NCBI GenBank assembly: GCA_030705695.1 | Contig: JAUZPX010000043.1 | Span: forward strand, 1-15,290 | Reading direction: 5' to 3' | DNA length: 15,290 nt | DNA from: Bacillota bacterium | Lineage (GTDB): Bacteria; Bacillota; Clostridia; Oscillospirales; Acutalibacteraceae | Part shown: piece by piece, positions 1-5,908 of the stretch | How positions within the stretch are numbered: the first letter of the stretch is position 1 | How the letters are laid out: each line of letters starts with the position of its first letter | Notes under the pieces: generated by a model | What the model was told of the DNA's origin: nothing | Databases searched by the model: none | Seen by the model: only the letters and a program-made list of their open reading frames with translations | Position numbers and translations under genes: made by a program

Positions 1-900
1 CGGAACATTCATAAGTGAACGGTCTTCATTAACCACAGTGCCTTTGAACATCTTGGAGTTGTCAAGAAAATCATATAAAAGCTTAGCTTTATTTTCGTTA
101 CGCTCTTTCATCTTCTCGAGTCCGCCGATATCATTTTTTATCCATTCCAAAACAAGCTTCATGATGTAAATGGAATAGCATGGCGGAGTATTGAACATCG
201 AATCGTTATCGGAATGGGTTTTATAATTAAGCATTGTAGGAGTTATATCTCTTGCGTTTCCGATCAAATCCTCACGAATTATAACAACCGTAACGCCTGC
301 AGGAGCCATATTCTTTTGTGCACCTGCATAAAGCATTCCAAACTTTTTAACATCAACAGGCTCTGATAAAATGCAGGAAGATACATCAGCAATTAGCGGT
401 ACATCGCCTGTTTCAGGTAATTCATGATATACAGTTCCGTAAATTGTGTTGTTCAAACAAATGTGGAAGTAATCAGCATCTTTAGTAAATGTTGATGAAT
501 CAAGTTTTGGTATGTATGAAAAAGTTTTATCAGCTGAGGAAGCAATGACATTACATTCACCGTATCTGCTACCCTCTTGATATGCCTTTTTTGCCCACTG
601 ACCTGTGATAACATAATCAGCCTTGCCGCTTTTATTCATAAGATTCAGAGGAATCATTGCAAACTGAGTGGAAGCACCGCCCTGAAGAAACAAAACCTTA
701 TAATTATCAGGAATGCTCATGATTTCACGAAGAAGGCTCTCTGCGGATTTTATAATATTATCATACACCTTTGAACGGTGTGACATCTCCATAACTGATT
801 GACCGCTGCCCTCGTAATCAAGCATTTCTGAAGCAGCCTTTGCTAAAACGCTCTCCGGCAACATGGATGGACCGGCTGAAAAATTATAAACTCTTCCCAT
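1..900 (-). CDS. serC: Phosphoserine aminotransferase (3' end outside window)
   Basis: PLP-dependent enzyme that converts 3-phosphohydroxypyruvate and glutamate to phosphoserine and 2-oxoglutarate, the second step of serine biosynthesis; cytosolic. The reverse strand reads 300 codons from ATG at 900 to the window edge without a stop. The product opens MGRVYNFSAGPSMLP, typical of SerC, and carries the family stretch FLQGGASTQF (about residues 71–80) and GAQKNMAPAG (193–202), where K196 should be the Schiff-base lysine. Family members are about 360 residues, so roughly 60 C-terminal residues are missing at base 1. An AAAGGA Shine-Dalgarno lies just upstream of the ATG. It follows the ABC-F gene on the same strand with an 84-base gap, but a good promoter in that gap suggests independent transcription. 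Identity is near certain. Confidence 0.95.
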   Translation of the reverse strand, partial: MGRVYNFSAGPSMLPESVLAKAASEMLDYEGSGQSVMEMSHRSKVYDNIIKSAESLLREIMSIPDNYKVLFLQGGASTQFAMIPLNLMNKSGKADYVITGQWAKKAYQEGSRYGECNVIASSADKTFSYIPKLDSSTFTKDADYFHICLNNTIYGTVYHELPETGDVPLIADVSSCILSEPVDVKKFGMLYAGAQKNMAPAGVTVVIIREDLIGNARDITPTMLNYKTHSDNDSMFNTPPCYSIYIMKLVLEWIKNDIGGLEKMKERNENKAKLLYDFLDNSKMFKGTVVNEDRSLMNVP

Positions 901-946
901 AAATCTTATTTCCTTTCGAAGATGTAATTAAAAAAATACATTTATA

Positions 947-975
947 AGTATACTTTTATTTGATAAATAAGTCAA
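947..975 (-). promoter_or_regulatory. SigA-type promoter for serC
   Basis: On the minus strand TTGACT (970–975) and TATACT (947–952) are separated by exactly 17 bases. The predicted start of transcription is near 940, giving a leader of about 40 bases before the serC ATG at 900. No operator or riboswitch-like fold is evident in the short leader. Confidence 0.7.
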
Positions 976-984
976 TCTAAAAAT

Positions 985-2922
985 CTAATTTTGATAATTT
1001 TTTAACACTCCGATTTCTTCCTGGATTCTCCCCCATTCATCCATCATAGATTCCAATTTCAATTGACTTTCATTCAGAGCAACTGACAACGCCATAAGCC
1101 GCTCGTAATCTGCGGCTGTTTGATCTGACTTCATCTCTTTGTCCATGTTTTCGATTTCTTGCTCTAAATCTTCGATTTGTTCCTCACAGCGAATTAGGCA
1201 GGTATTTAGCTTTCTAAAATTCGACTGTGCTTCTTTTTTTAACGAATATTCATTAACTTTTTTCTTTGACTTTTTATTATTGATTTGTAATGCAGACATT
1301 TCTTCATTTCTTGATTTTTCAAGATAATCATCGTAATTACCCAGATATTCTTTTAGTCCGTCTTTCGTAAGAAGCAGCACTCGATCGGCTATTTTATTAA
1401 TAAAATATCGATCATGAGAGATAATTAATAATGTACCTTCATATTCAGAAAGTGTTTGCTCGAGCTGTTCCCTGGAATTTGTGTCAAGATGATTTGTAGG
1501 TTCATCAAGAATAAGTAAGTTCGCACCTTTTAGCATCAGTTTTAACAGCGAGATTCTGGCTCTTTCACCACCGCTCAGGGCAGAAAGCTGCTTGAACACG
1601 TTATCGCCTTTAATTAAAAAGCCTCCGAGTGCAGTACGTATCTCTGTTTGCCCAAGTGCGGGAAATGCATTTGAAATCTCGTCAAAGCAATTATTTTCAA
1701 GGTTCAAATTTGCCTGTACCTGGTCAAAATATCCGATATCAACGTTTGCACCTCTATTAATTTGCCCTTTGTCAGCAGGGATTTCACAATTAAGAAGTTT
1801 AAACAGTGTTGTTTTACCGCATCCGTTGCTGCCAATAATAAAAACCCGCTCGCCCTTTCGAATGTGCATATCTACATTGTGAAAAAGCTGCTTTCCTCCA
1901 AAAGATTTTGATAAATCACGGCATATAAGCACATCATTTCCGCTTTCTCGCTTTGTTTGGAAGCAAAAATGGATACTTTCAGTCATGCTGTTGGGAGGTA
2001 TAAGCTCTGCTTTTATACGATCAATTTGTTTTTGCTTTGAATCAATCGTAATAAAATTTCGTTCTCTACCAAAACTTCTCTGTTGAGCAATAATTCCATC
2101 AATACGCTTGATTTCAAGCATATCACTTTGATATTTTTTTAGGATTTCCTCTTGTTTTGCCTCTTTTTTCTTTAAATAAGCGGAATAATTACCGAAATAT
2201 CCGTTGATTTTCTTGTTCTCAAGTTCAATTGTTCTGTCAGTTACAGCATCGAGAAAATAACGATCATGTGAAATTAAAATTATAGCACCTTTATAATCTG
2301 AAATGAAATTTTGAAGCCATTCAACCGAAGAAATATCCAAATGATTTGTAGGTTCATCCAGTAGCAAAAGACCTGATTTTGATAACAGCAACTTCGAAAG
2401 CGCCAGTTTGGAACGCTGACCGCCGCTTAATTTTCCGCATTCAATTGAAAACTCTTTTTCCAAAAAGCCAAGCCCTAAAAGTGCCGACCTTGTGCGGCTT
2501 TTATAGGTTAGTCCGCCCTCTCGTTCAAAGGTTTGATGCAAAATTGCCTGCTGTTCGATAAGCTTATGCAAGTCGTCCTCCGTTCCGCTAAAGCTCTCGA
2601 TCTTATCGGCAGTTTCCTCAAGTTCATTCTCTATTGCACTAAGATCTTCAAATACGCTTAAAAGCTCTTCAAATAGTGAGCGGTTTGGATTTTTACAGGC
2701 GTGTTGCTCCATGTATCCTATTTTTGCATTTTTAGGTACGATTACATTGCCGTCTGGCGGCAACAATTCTCCTGAAATTATCTTAAAAAGAGTAGTTTTC
2801 CCCACTCCGTTAGCTCCAACAAAACCAATTTTATCCCGTTCTCTAACATCTAAATTAACACTGCTAAACAGTTGGCGTTCTCCAAATGACATGGATACAT
2901 TTTGTAAATTCAAAACACTCAT
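985..2922 (-). CDS. ABC-F family ATPase (ribosome-associated)
   Basis: Twin-cassette ABC protein without membrane segments, 645 residues. The first cassette has Walker A GANGVGKTT (36–44), signature LSGGQ (165–169) and LLLLDEPTNHLD (185–196). The second has GSNGCGKTT (364–372), LSGGE and LLILDEPTNHLD. The linker between cassettes (about 250–320) is charged and helical, as expected for the tRNA-interaction motif of this class. About 95 C-terminal residues form a Glu/Lys-rich coiled coil, a layout like Bacillus YdiF and Uup. ABC-F proteins bind the ribosomal E site and act on stalled ribosomes; some give antibiotic protection. Nothing here shows a resistance role: there is no leader peptide or attenuator upstream. 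A SIR-independent housekeeping translation factor is most likely. The start is ATG with an AAAGGG site. Confidence 0.92.
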   Translation of the reverse strand: MSVLNLQNVSMSFGERQLFSSVNLDVRERDKIGFVGANGVGKTTLFKIISGELLPPDGNVIVPKNAKIGYMEQHACKNPNRSLFEELLSVFEDLSAIENELEETADKIESFSGTEDDLHKLIEQQAILHQTFEREGGLTYKSRTRSALLGLGFLEKEFSIECGKLSGGQRSKLALSKLLLSKSGLLLLDEPTNHLDISSVEWLQNFISDYKGAIILISHDRYFLDAVTDRTIELENKKINGYFGNYSAYLKKKEAKQEEILKKYQSDMLEIKRIDGIIAQQRSFGRERNFITIDSKQKQIDRIKAELIPPNSMTESIHFCFQTKRESGNDVLICRDLSKSFGGKQLFHNVDMHIRKGERVFIIGSNGCGKTTLFKLLNCEIPADKGQINRGANVDIGYFDQVQANLNLENNCFDEISNAFPALGQTEIRTALGGFLIKGDNVFKQLSALSGGERARISLLKLMLKGANLLILDEPTNHLDTNSREQLEQTLSEYEGTLLIISHDRYFINKIADRVLLLTKDGLKEYLGNYDDYLEKSRNEEMSALQINNKKSKKKVNEYSLKKEAQSNFRKLNTCLIRCEEQIEDLEQEIENMDKEMKSDQTAADYERLMALSVALNESQLKLESMMDEWGRIQEEIGVLKNYQN

Positions 2923-2952
2923 GATAAAGCCCTTTCAAATATTGCTTTCATT

Positions 2953-2981
2953 ATTTTACATGAACTCTGCCTGTTTGGCAA
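2953..2981 (-). promoter_or_regulatory. Candidate promoter for the ABC-F gene
   Basis: On the minus strand TTGCCA (2976–2981) and TAAAAT (2953–2958) are 17 bases apart, with TG just before the -10. Transcription would begin near 2946 and leave a leader of about 24 bases. Both hexamers depart from consensus, so this is moderate evidence. Confidence 0.45.
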
Positions 2982-3092
2982 CAGAAAAGGCTTATAACAC
3001 AAATCAATTTACCAAGCTTTCTTTCATTTATGCGTTGTCATTTTTAAAACAAAAAAACTTAAAATTTGCTAATGAAATTTTTTTGAAAAATG

Positions 3093-3121
3093 TTGACAAA
3101 CCCTATTAAACATGATATATT
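3093..3121 (+). promoter_or_regulatory. Promoter for tRNA-Thr
   Basis: TTGACA (3093–3098) and TATATT (3116–3121) with a 17-base spacer and an extended -10 TGA (3113–3115). The predicted start near 3128 lies about 24 bases before the tRNA, as usual for a tRNA leader. Confidence 0.8.
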
Positions 3122-3151
3122 ATCTAAGCGTCGAGTTCGCAAAGTTCGCAC

Positions 3152-3227
3152 GCTGGTGTAGCTCAGTTGGTAGAGCAGCTGATTTGTAATCAGCAGGTCG
3201 GGGGTTCAAGTCCGTCCACCAGCTCCA
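3152..3227 (+). tRNA. tRNA-Thr (anticodon UGU)
   Basis: A 76-base cloverleaf with CCA encoded. The acceptor GCTGGTG (3152–3158) pairs with CACCAGC (3217–3223). The D arm contains GCTC/GAGC. The anticodon stem GCTGA/TCAGC encloses loop TTTGTAA, giving UGU, which reads ACA and ACG/ACU by wobble. The T loop is TTCAAGT. The T stem GGGGG/CCGTC has a G–G mismatch in the middle and a neighbouring G–U, the only irregularity seen. Confidence 0.97.
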
Positions 3228-3258
3228 AGAAAGGCTCGCTTTTGCGAGCCTTTCTTTT
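3227..3258 (+). terminator. Intrinsic terminator after tRNA-Thr
   Basis: Arms AAGAAAGGCTCGC (3227–3239) and GCGAGCCTTTCTT (3244–3256) are a perfect 13-bp stem with a four-T loop, ending in a T-rich tract. Its first arm begins at the last base of the encoded CCA. It lies between the two tRNA genes, so the tRNAs may not be cotranscribed efficiently. Confidence 0.85.
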
Positions 3259-3295
3259 AAATATTGCTTTTGGCTAGTGCCTTTAGCATCTATAT

Positions 3296-3380
3296 GGGAG
3301 AATTCCCGAGTGGCCAAAGGGGGCAGACTGTAAATCTGTTGTCAACGACTTCGGTGGTTCGAATCCACCTTCTCCCACCA
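3296..3380 (+). tRNA. tRNA-Tyr (anticodon GUA)
   Basis: An 85-base class II tRNA. The acceptor GGGAGAA (3296–3302) pairs with TTCTCCC (3370–3376), followed by A and an encoded CCA. Stem CAGA/TCTG encloses loop CTGTAAA, giving GUA. A long variable arm (TTGTCAACGACTTC) follows and the T arm is GGTGG TTCGAAT CCACC. No separate promoter was recognised between the upstream terminator and this gene, so it may depend on readthrough or a weak promoter in 3259–3295. Confidence 0.97.
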
Positions 3381-3388
3381 AATTAAAT

Positions 3389-3438
3389 AGTAGTTGCTGT
3401 TTACCCAATATCGGGTAGATAGCAACTACTTTTCTTTT
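3389..3438 (+). terminator. Intrinsic terminator after tRNA-Tyr
   Basis: AGTAGTTGCT (3389–3398) pairs with AGCAACTACT (3421–3430), with a second nested stem TACCC/GGGTA (3402–3406 and 3413–3417), followed by TTTCTTTT. It separates the tRNA pair from the SIR2 cassette. Bases 3439–3555 hold nothing I can assign. Confidence 0.85.
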
Positions 3439-3555
3439 ATAATCTTATATGCATAATAAAAATTCAAATAATACAGGACACTTTCCCCCTTTGTCATATA
3501 GATTAAATTTTCTTACTTGTATGTAAAATCAGCTTAAAACTATCACTGCTTTTTG

Positions 3556-3584
3556 TTGAGATTTCTTTTGATTTGTGATATAAT
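3556..3584 (+). promoter_or_regulatory. Strong promoter for the SIR2 cassette
   Basis: TTGAGA (3556–3561), 17-base spacer, then TATAAT (3579–3584) with an extended -10 TGA (3576–3578). Transcription should start near 3591, leaving a leader of about 60 bases. The -10 sits inside an inverted repeat (see the repeat entry), which could allow repression by the cassette's own HTH protein. Confidence 0.75.
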
Positions 3585-3624
3585 AGCACCAGATATATTA
3601 TATGAAAATCACCTGATATTATAG
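3579..3624 (+). repeat. Repeats over the SIR2 promoter and leader (possible operator)
   Basis: TATAATA (3579–3585) is mirrored by TATTATA (3596–3602), a perfect 7-bp inverted repeat that overlaps the -10 and the start of transcription. A direct repeat beginning CACC(A/T)GATAT occurs at 3587 and 3610, 23 bases apart, about two helical turns. This is where an autoregulator would bind. The sequence is AT-rich, so chance similarity is possible. Confidence 0.35.
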
Positions 3625-3652
3625 TTAATAATTAAATACGGGGGGATAAAAA

Positions 3653-4981
3653 TTGAATTGTAATTGTGAAGTGTGCAAAAACCACAAACCGTTTGAAATG
3701 CCAGATGAAATTTTAGATGCTGCACAAAATGGCGAATTGCTATTATTCTGTGGCGCTGGAATTAGCACAGAAAGTAAAACTGTTCTTCCGTTCTCTTTAT
3801 ATTCTGATATTCAAAGGGATTTGAAGATTAGTGATAATTCTCTGTCTTTCAGCGAGCTTATGCAAAAATACTGTGATTTGCCAAACGGTCGAAAAAATTT
3901 ATTAAAAAAGATTAAAAAACGGTTTGAATATATTTATTCTCACCCTGAGTTAGAGTATATGGCTACCATGTTTCATCGTGAATTAGCAGAACTCTATTTT
4001 ATTAAGACAATCATCACAACGAATTGGGATACATATTTTGAAAAATATTGTTTTGCTACCCCAATTACAATTCCAGAAGATTTCGTGTTTTGGGATGAAA
4101 AGGAACGTTGCGTCCTAAAAATTCATGGCTCAATCACTAATCCAAGTACAATTATTGCCACAAAAGATGATTATTCTAAGTGCACAGATAATTTGCATAA
4201 AGGAATAATAGGAGCCACATTAAAAACTTTATTAGCAAATCGGACCACTATATTTGTTGGATTTTCATTTGGAGATGAGGATTTCGCACAAATCTTGGAA
4301 TATTTACGTACAGAGATGAACGATATCTTCCCACATATTTACATTGTTACTTTAGATAATCAAATAATAACTAAATTAAATTTTAAAAATGCTACATATA
4401 TAGTGACTGATGGAACTTACTTTCTACATCAACTAAAATTGATTTTAAAAGAAAAGAATCTCATAGAAAATTGTGACACCTTACCGACAGTAAAAGCTGT
4501 AAATGCAGCTGTCAGAGAAACTTATCAAAAGATTTCTAATATTAATTTTCTTGAGTATCCGTCTGTTATATACTGTTTGGCATATCAAGATGGAATTCTG
4601 CATGCTTTTGACAGATTTATTCAGTTATACAATAAAGGGGATTACAATATCCCTGGAAATATATCTGCTACCGCAAGAAAATACAAGAATCTTGTGCAAG
4701 ATTATAATAATAATGAAAATTACGGGGATCAAGCGTACTGTGAAGGCTACTTAAATGGGCTCATTTTTATTGGCACTTGTGAAAAAAATCAGGATATAGT
4801 TAAAGCATTTCCTGTTTTTTATTTACCAAATGCAAAACATGCTATTACATCCTATAATATATTTTTTAAAGAATTAAAGCGTGTTACAAGAGAAAATGAT
4901 AAATATCATAAATATGCGACTTCAATTACTAAAAAATACAAAGGTCAAGATATAGTTATTCATCATCAACCATATTTATAA
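3653..4981 (+). CDS. SIR2-domain protein, probable NAD+-consuming defence effector
   Basis: A 442-residue soluble protein. The start is TTG at 3653, preceded by a G-run Shine-Dalgarno (3640–3645) and by an in-frame TAA two codons upstream, so no longer start exists; the next Met is residue 16. Residues about 25–270 are a SIR2 Rossmann domain: FCGAGIST (32–39) for NAD+ binding, TTNWD (122–126) with N124 and D126, KIHGS (156–160) with H158 as probable catalytic His, and GFSFGDEDF (203–211). The zinc-ribbon cysteines of deacetylase sirtuins are not evident, as in SIR2_2-type NADases such as ThsA and DSR proteins. The N-terminus has a C-x-C-x2-C-x2-H cluster (3–11). Residues 280–442 form a second domain I do not recognise. 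Function as an abortive-infection NADase is inferred from family precedent. It is AT-richer than its surroundings (14 G+C in 3901–3960). Confidence 0.85.
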   Translation: MNCNCEVCKNHKPFEMPDEILDAAQNGELLLFCGAGISTESKTVLPFSLYSDIQRDLKISDNSLSFSELMQKYCDLPNGRKNLLKKIKKRFEYIYSHPELEYMATMFHRELAELYFIKTIITTNWDTYFEKYCFATPITIPEDFVFWDEKERCVLKIHGSITNPSTIIATKDDYSKCTDNLHKGIIGATLKTLLANRTTIFVGFSFGDEDFAQILEYLRTEMNDIFPHIYIVTLDNQIITKLNFKNATYIVTDGTYFLHQLKLILKEKNLIENCDTLPTVKAVNAAVRETYQKISNINFLEYPSVIYCLAYQDGILHAFDRFIQLYNKGDYNIPGNISATARKYKNLVQDYNNNENYGDQAYCEGYLNGLIFIGTCEKNQDIVKAFPVFYLPNAKHAITSYNIFFKELKRVTRENDKYHKYATSITKKYKGQDIVIHHQPYL

Positions 4982-5018
4982 CTGGCTAATAAACATTTGT
5001 ATTTTAGGAGCAATAATA

Positions 5019-5243
5019 ATGAGTATTTTTTATTATAAATTATTTGATTTACTAAACCGCAAAAACCTAAAAAAAGGCGATTTAATGAAAATGGCAAATA
5101 TCTCAAATGCAACAATGGCGAAACTTGCAAAAAACAAAATAGTACAAACTGACATTATTGACCGTATTTGTGTTACGCTTAATTGCCAGCCTGGTGATAT
5201 AATGGAATGCATTCCTGATACATCTGATGAAACCGAAGTTTGA
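5019..5243 (+). CDS. Small Cro/CI-type HTH regulator
   Basis: A 74-residue protein, essentially one helix-turn-helix domain (residues about 5–65). The stretches KKGDLMKMANISNATMAKLA and DRICVTLNCQPGDIMEC match the short single-domain HTH_26/YozG style of Cro/CI-like regulators. The ATG at 5019 has AGGAG eight bases upstream. It starts 37 bases after the SIR2 stop, with no promoter or terminator seen between them, so the two are probably cotranscribed. A natural inference is that it represses its own operon, using the repeats at 3579–3624 or the palindrome at 5256–5282. The acidic tail DTSDETEV looks disordered. The fold is fairly certain; target and role are not known. Confidence 0.82.
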   Translation: MSIFYYKLFDLLNRKNLKKGDLMKMANISNATMAKLAKNKIVQTDIIDRICVTLNCQPGDIMECIPDTSDETEV

Positions 5244-5255
5244 GGAAATTTGGTC

Positions 5256-5282
5256 TTAACTTAACGGATTCTTTCAAGTTAA
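5256..5282 (+). repeat. Perfect 7-bp inverted repeat after the HTH gene
   Basis: TTAACTT (5256–5262) is mirrored by AAGTTAA (5276–5282) across a 13-base gap. It has no T-tract after it, so a terminator is unlikely. The spacing between half-site centres is about two helical turns, compatible with a dimeric HTH operator. It does not match the repeat in front of the SIR2 gene. Confidence 0.35.
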
Positions 5283-5336
5283 TAAATATGATGCAAGGTA
5301 ATCAGCTTTATTATTTTAAATAAAGGAGTCTTTTTT

Positions 5337-5780
5337 ATTTTAAGAGGATTATATTTAAAAACAACAATGGTTGATATACTTTTGTTAAAAAATTTGCTTA
5401 AAAATATCGATATTAGTGTTTTTACTTGGACATTAGATGATATCCAAGCTTGGAAGGATACTAATGGAACAGAAGCATTTGATAAAAACCTTTATTTTGG
5501 CAATGAATTCCAACATATTATTTCAACTCCAATTAATTTGATAATGCTACTCAGTCTTAAAGCATTTAGAGGCGATCCGCAAAATATAACAGACTATAAA
5601 GAGTATGAAAAAAGCAACTGTGAAATTGCAATTTTTATTGTTGATGTTTGGAATATTGAAATATACTGTAAGGATATTAAAATCTTAGATCAAATTCGAA
5701 AAAATATAGAGAAACTAAACTATGATTCAATCGAAGATATTACAGATGAAAATGATTGTCGAACTCGTTTTTCATTATAA
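5337..5780 (+). CDS. DUF2691-like small protein; ATT start proposed
   Basis: Unknown function. From the first ATG (5367) the product has 137 residues. The stretches ISVFTW near the start, NLIMLLSLKAF, CEIAIFIVDVWNIEIYCKD and the end ITDENDCRTRFSL resemble, from memory, the small Bacillota family DUF2691. That family typically begins with R-G-I/L about 25 residues before the conserved T-W; here the frame stays open upstream and encodes L-R-G-L-Y-L-K at that exact distance. No ATG, GTG or TTG exists in the extension. A strong AAAGGAG (5322–5328) sits eight bases before ATT at 5337, whereas the ATG at 5367 has no site at the right distance (nearest GAGGA is 18 bases away). So translation probably starts at ATT, or the gene lost its ATG. 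The full product would be 147 residues. It is the third gene of the SIR2 cassette. Confidence 0.6.
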   Translation: MLRGLYLKTTMVDILLLKNLLKNIDISVFTWTLDDIQAWKDTNGTEAFDKNLYFGNEFQHIISTPINLIMLLSLKAFRGDPQNITDYKEYEKSNCEIAIFIVDVWNIEIYCKDIKILDQIRKNIEKLNYDSIEDITDENDCRTRFSL

Positions 5781-5861
5781 TTTTATGGTTTTCTGAAGGA
5801 TAAATCTACGTCAATTTCACTATTAGAACAACTTCTTTTGTTTATTGATAAAATGATGTAA
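5781..5861 (+). other. Possible coding remnant after the DUF2691-like gene
   Basis: Directly after the TAA at 5778–5780, and in the same frame, 26 codons run open to TAA at 5859–5861. They read like a helical C-terminus, with FYGFLKDKSTS followed by LLEQLLLFIDKMM. It has no start codon or ribosome site of its own. It could be the tail of a deleted gene, or chance: an open stretch this short is not rare. Confidence 0.25.
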
Positions 5862-5902
5862 AAAAACGGCAAGGAGATTTTAAATTCCCATTGCCGTTTT
5901 TT
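5861..5902. terminator. Bidirectional terminator between cassette and MBL gene
   Basis: AAAAAACGGCAA (5861–5872) pairs perfectly with TTGCCGTTTTTT (5891–5902) around an 18-base loop. It ends in a T-run on either strand, so it can stop the plus-strand cassette and the minus-strand pyrimidine operon, whose last stop codon is at 5909. Confidence 0.85.
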
Positions 5903-5908
5903 ATCGTT

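Noticed and set aside
2711..3109. 132-codon plus-strand open frame opposite the ABC-F gene
   Set aside because: It is mostly antisense to the ABC-F Walker A region and then runs into AT-rich intergenic DNA; the frame follows from the coding strand's codon use, with no supporting motif.
3120..3317. 65-codon minus-strand frame across tRNA-Thr
   Set aside because: It reads through the tRNA and terminator; this is the familiar spurious tRNA-antisense open frame.
3472..3502. C-rich patch ACACTTTCCCCCTTTGTC in an AT-rich gap, possibly an insertion-sequence end
   Set aside because: No matching inverted copy was found elsewhere in the window and no transposase lies nearby.
3381..5908. Attachment-site duplication that would show integration of the SIR2 cassette at tRNA-Tyr
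   Set aside because: I looked for a second copy of the tRNA-Tyr 3' end (GGTTCGAATCCACC and following) near the right end of the cassette and found none. No integrase gene is present either.
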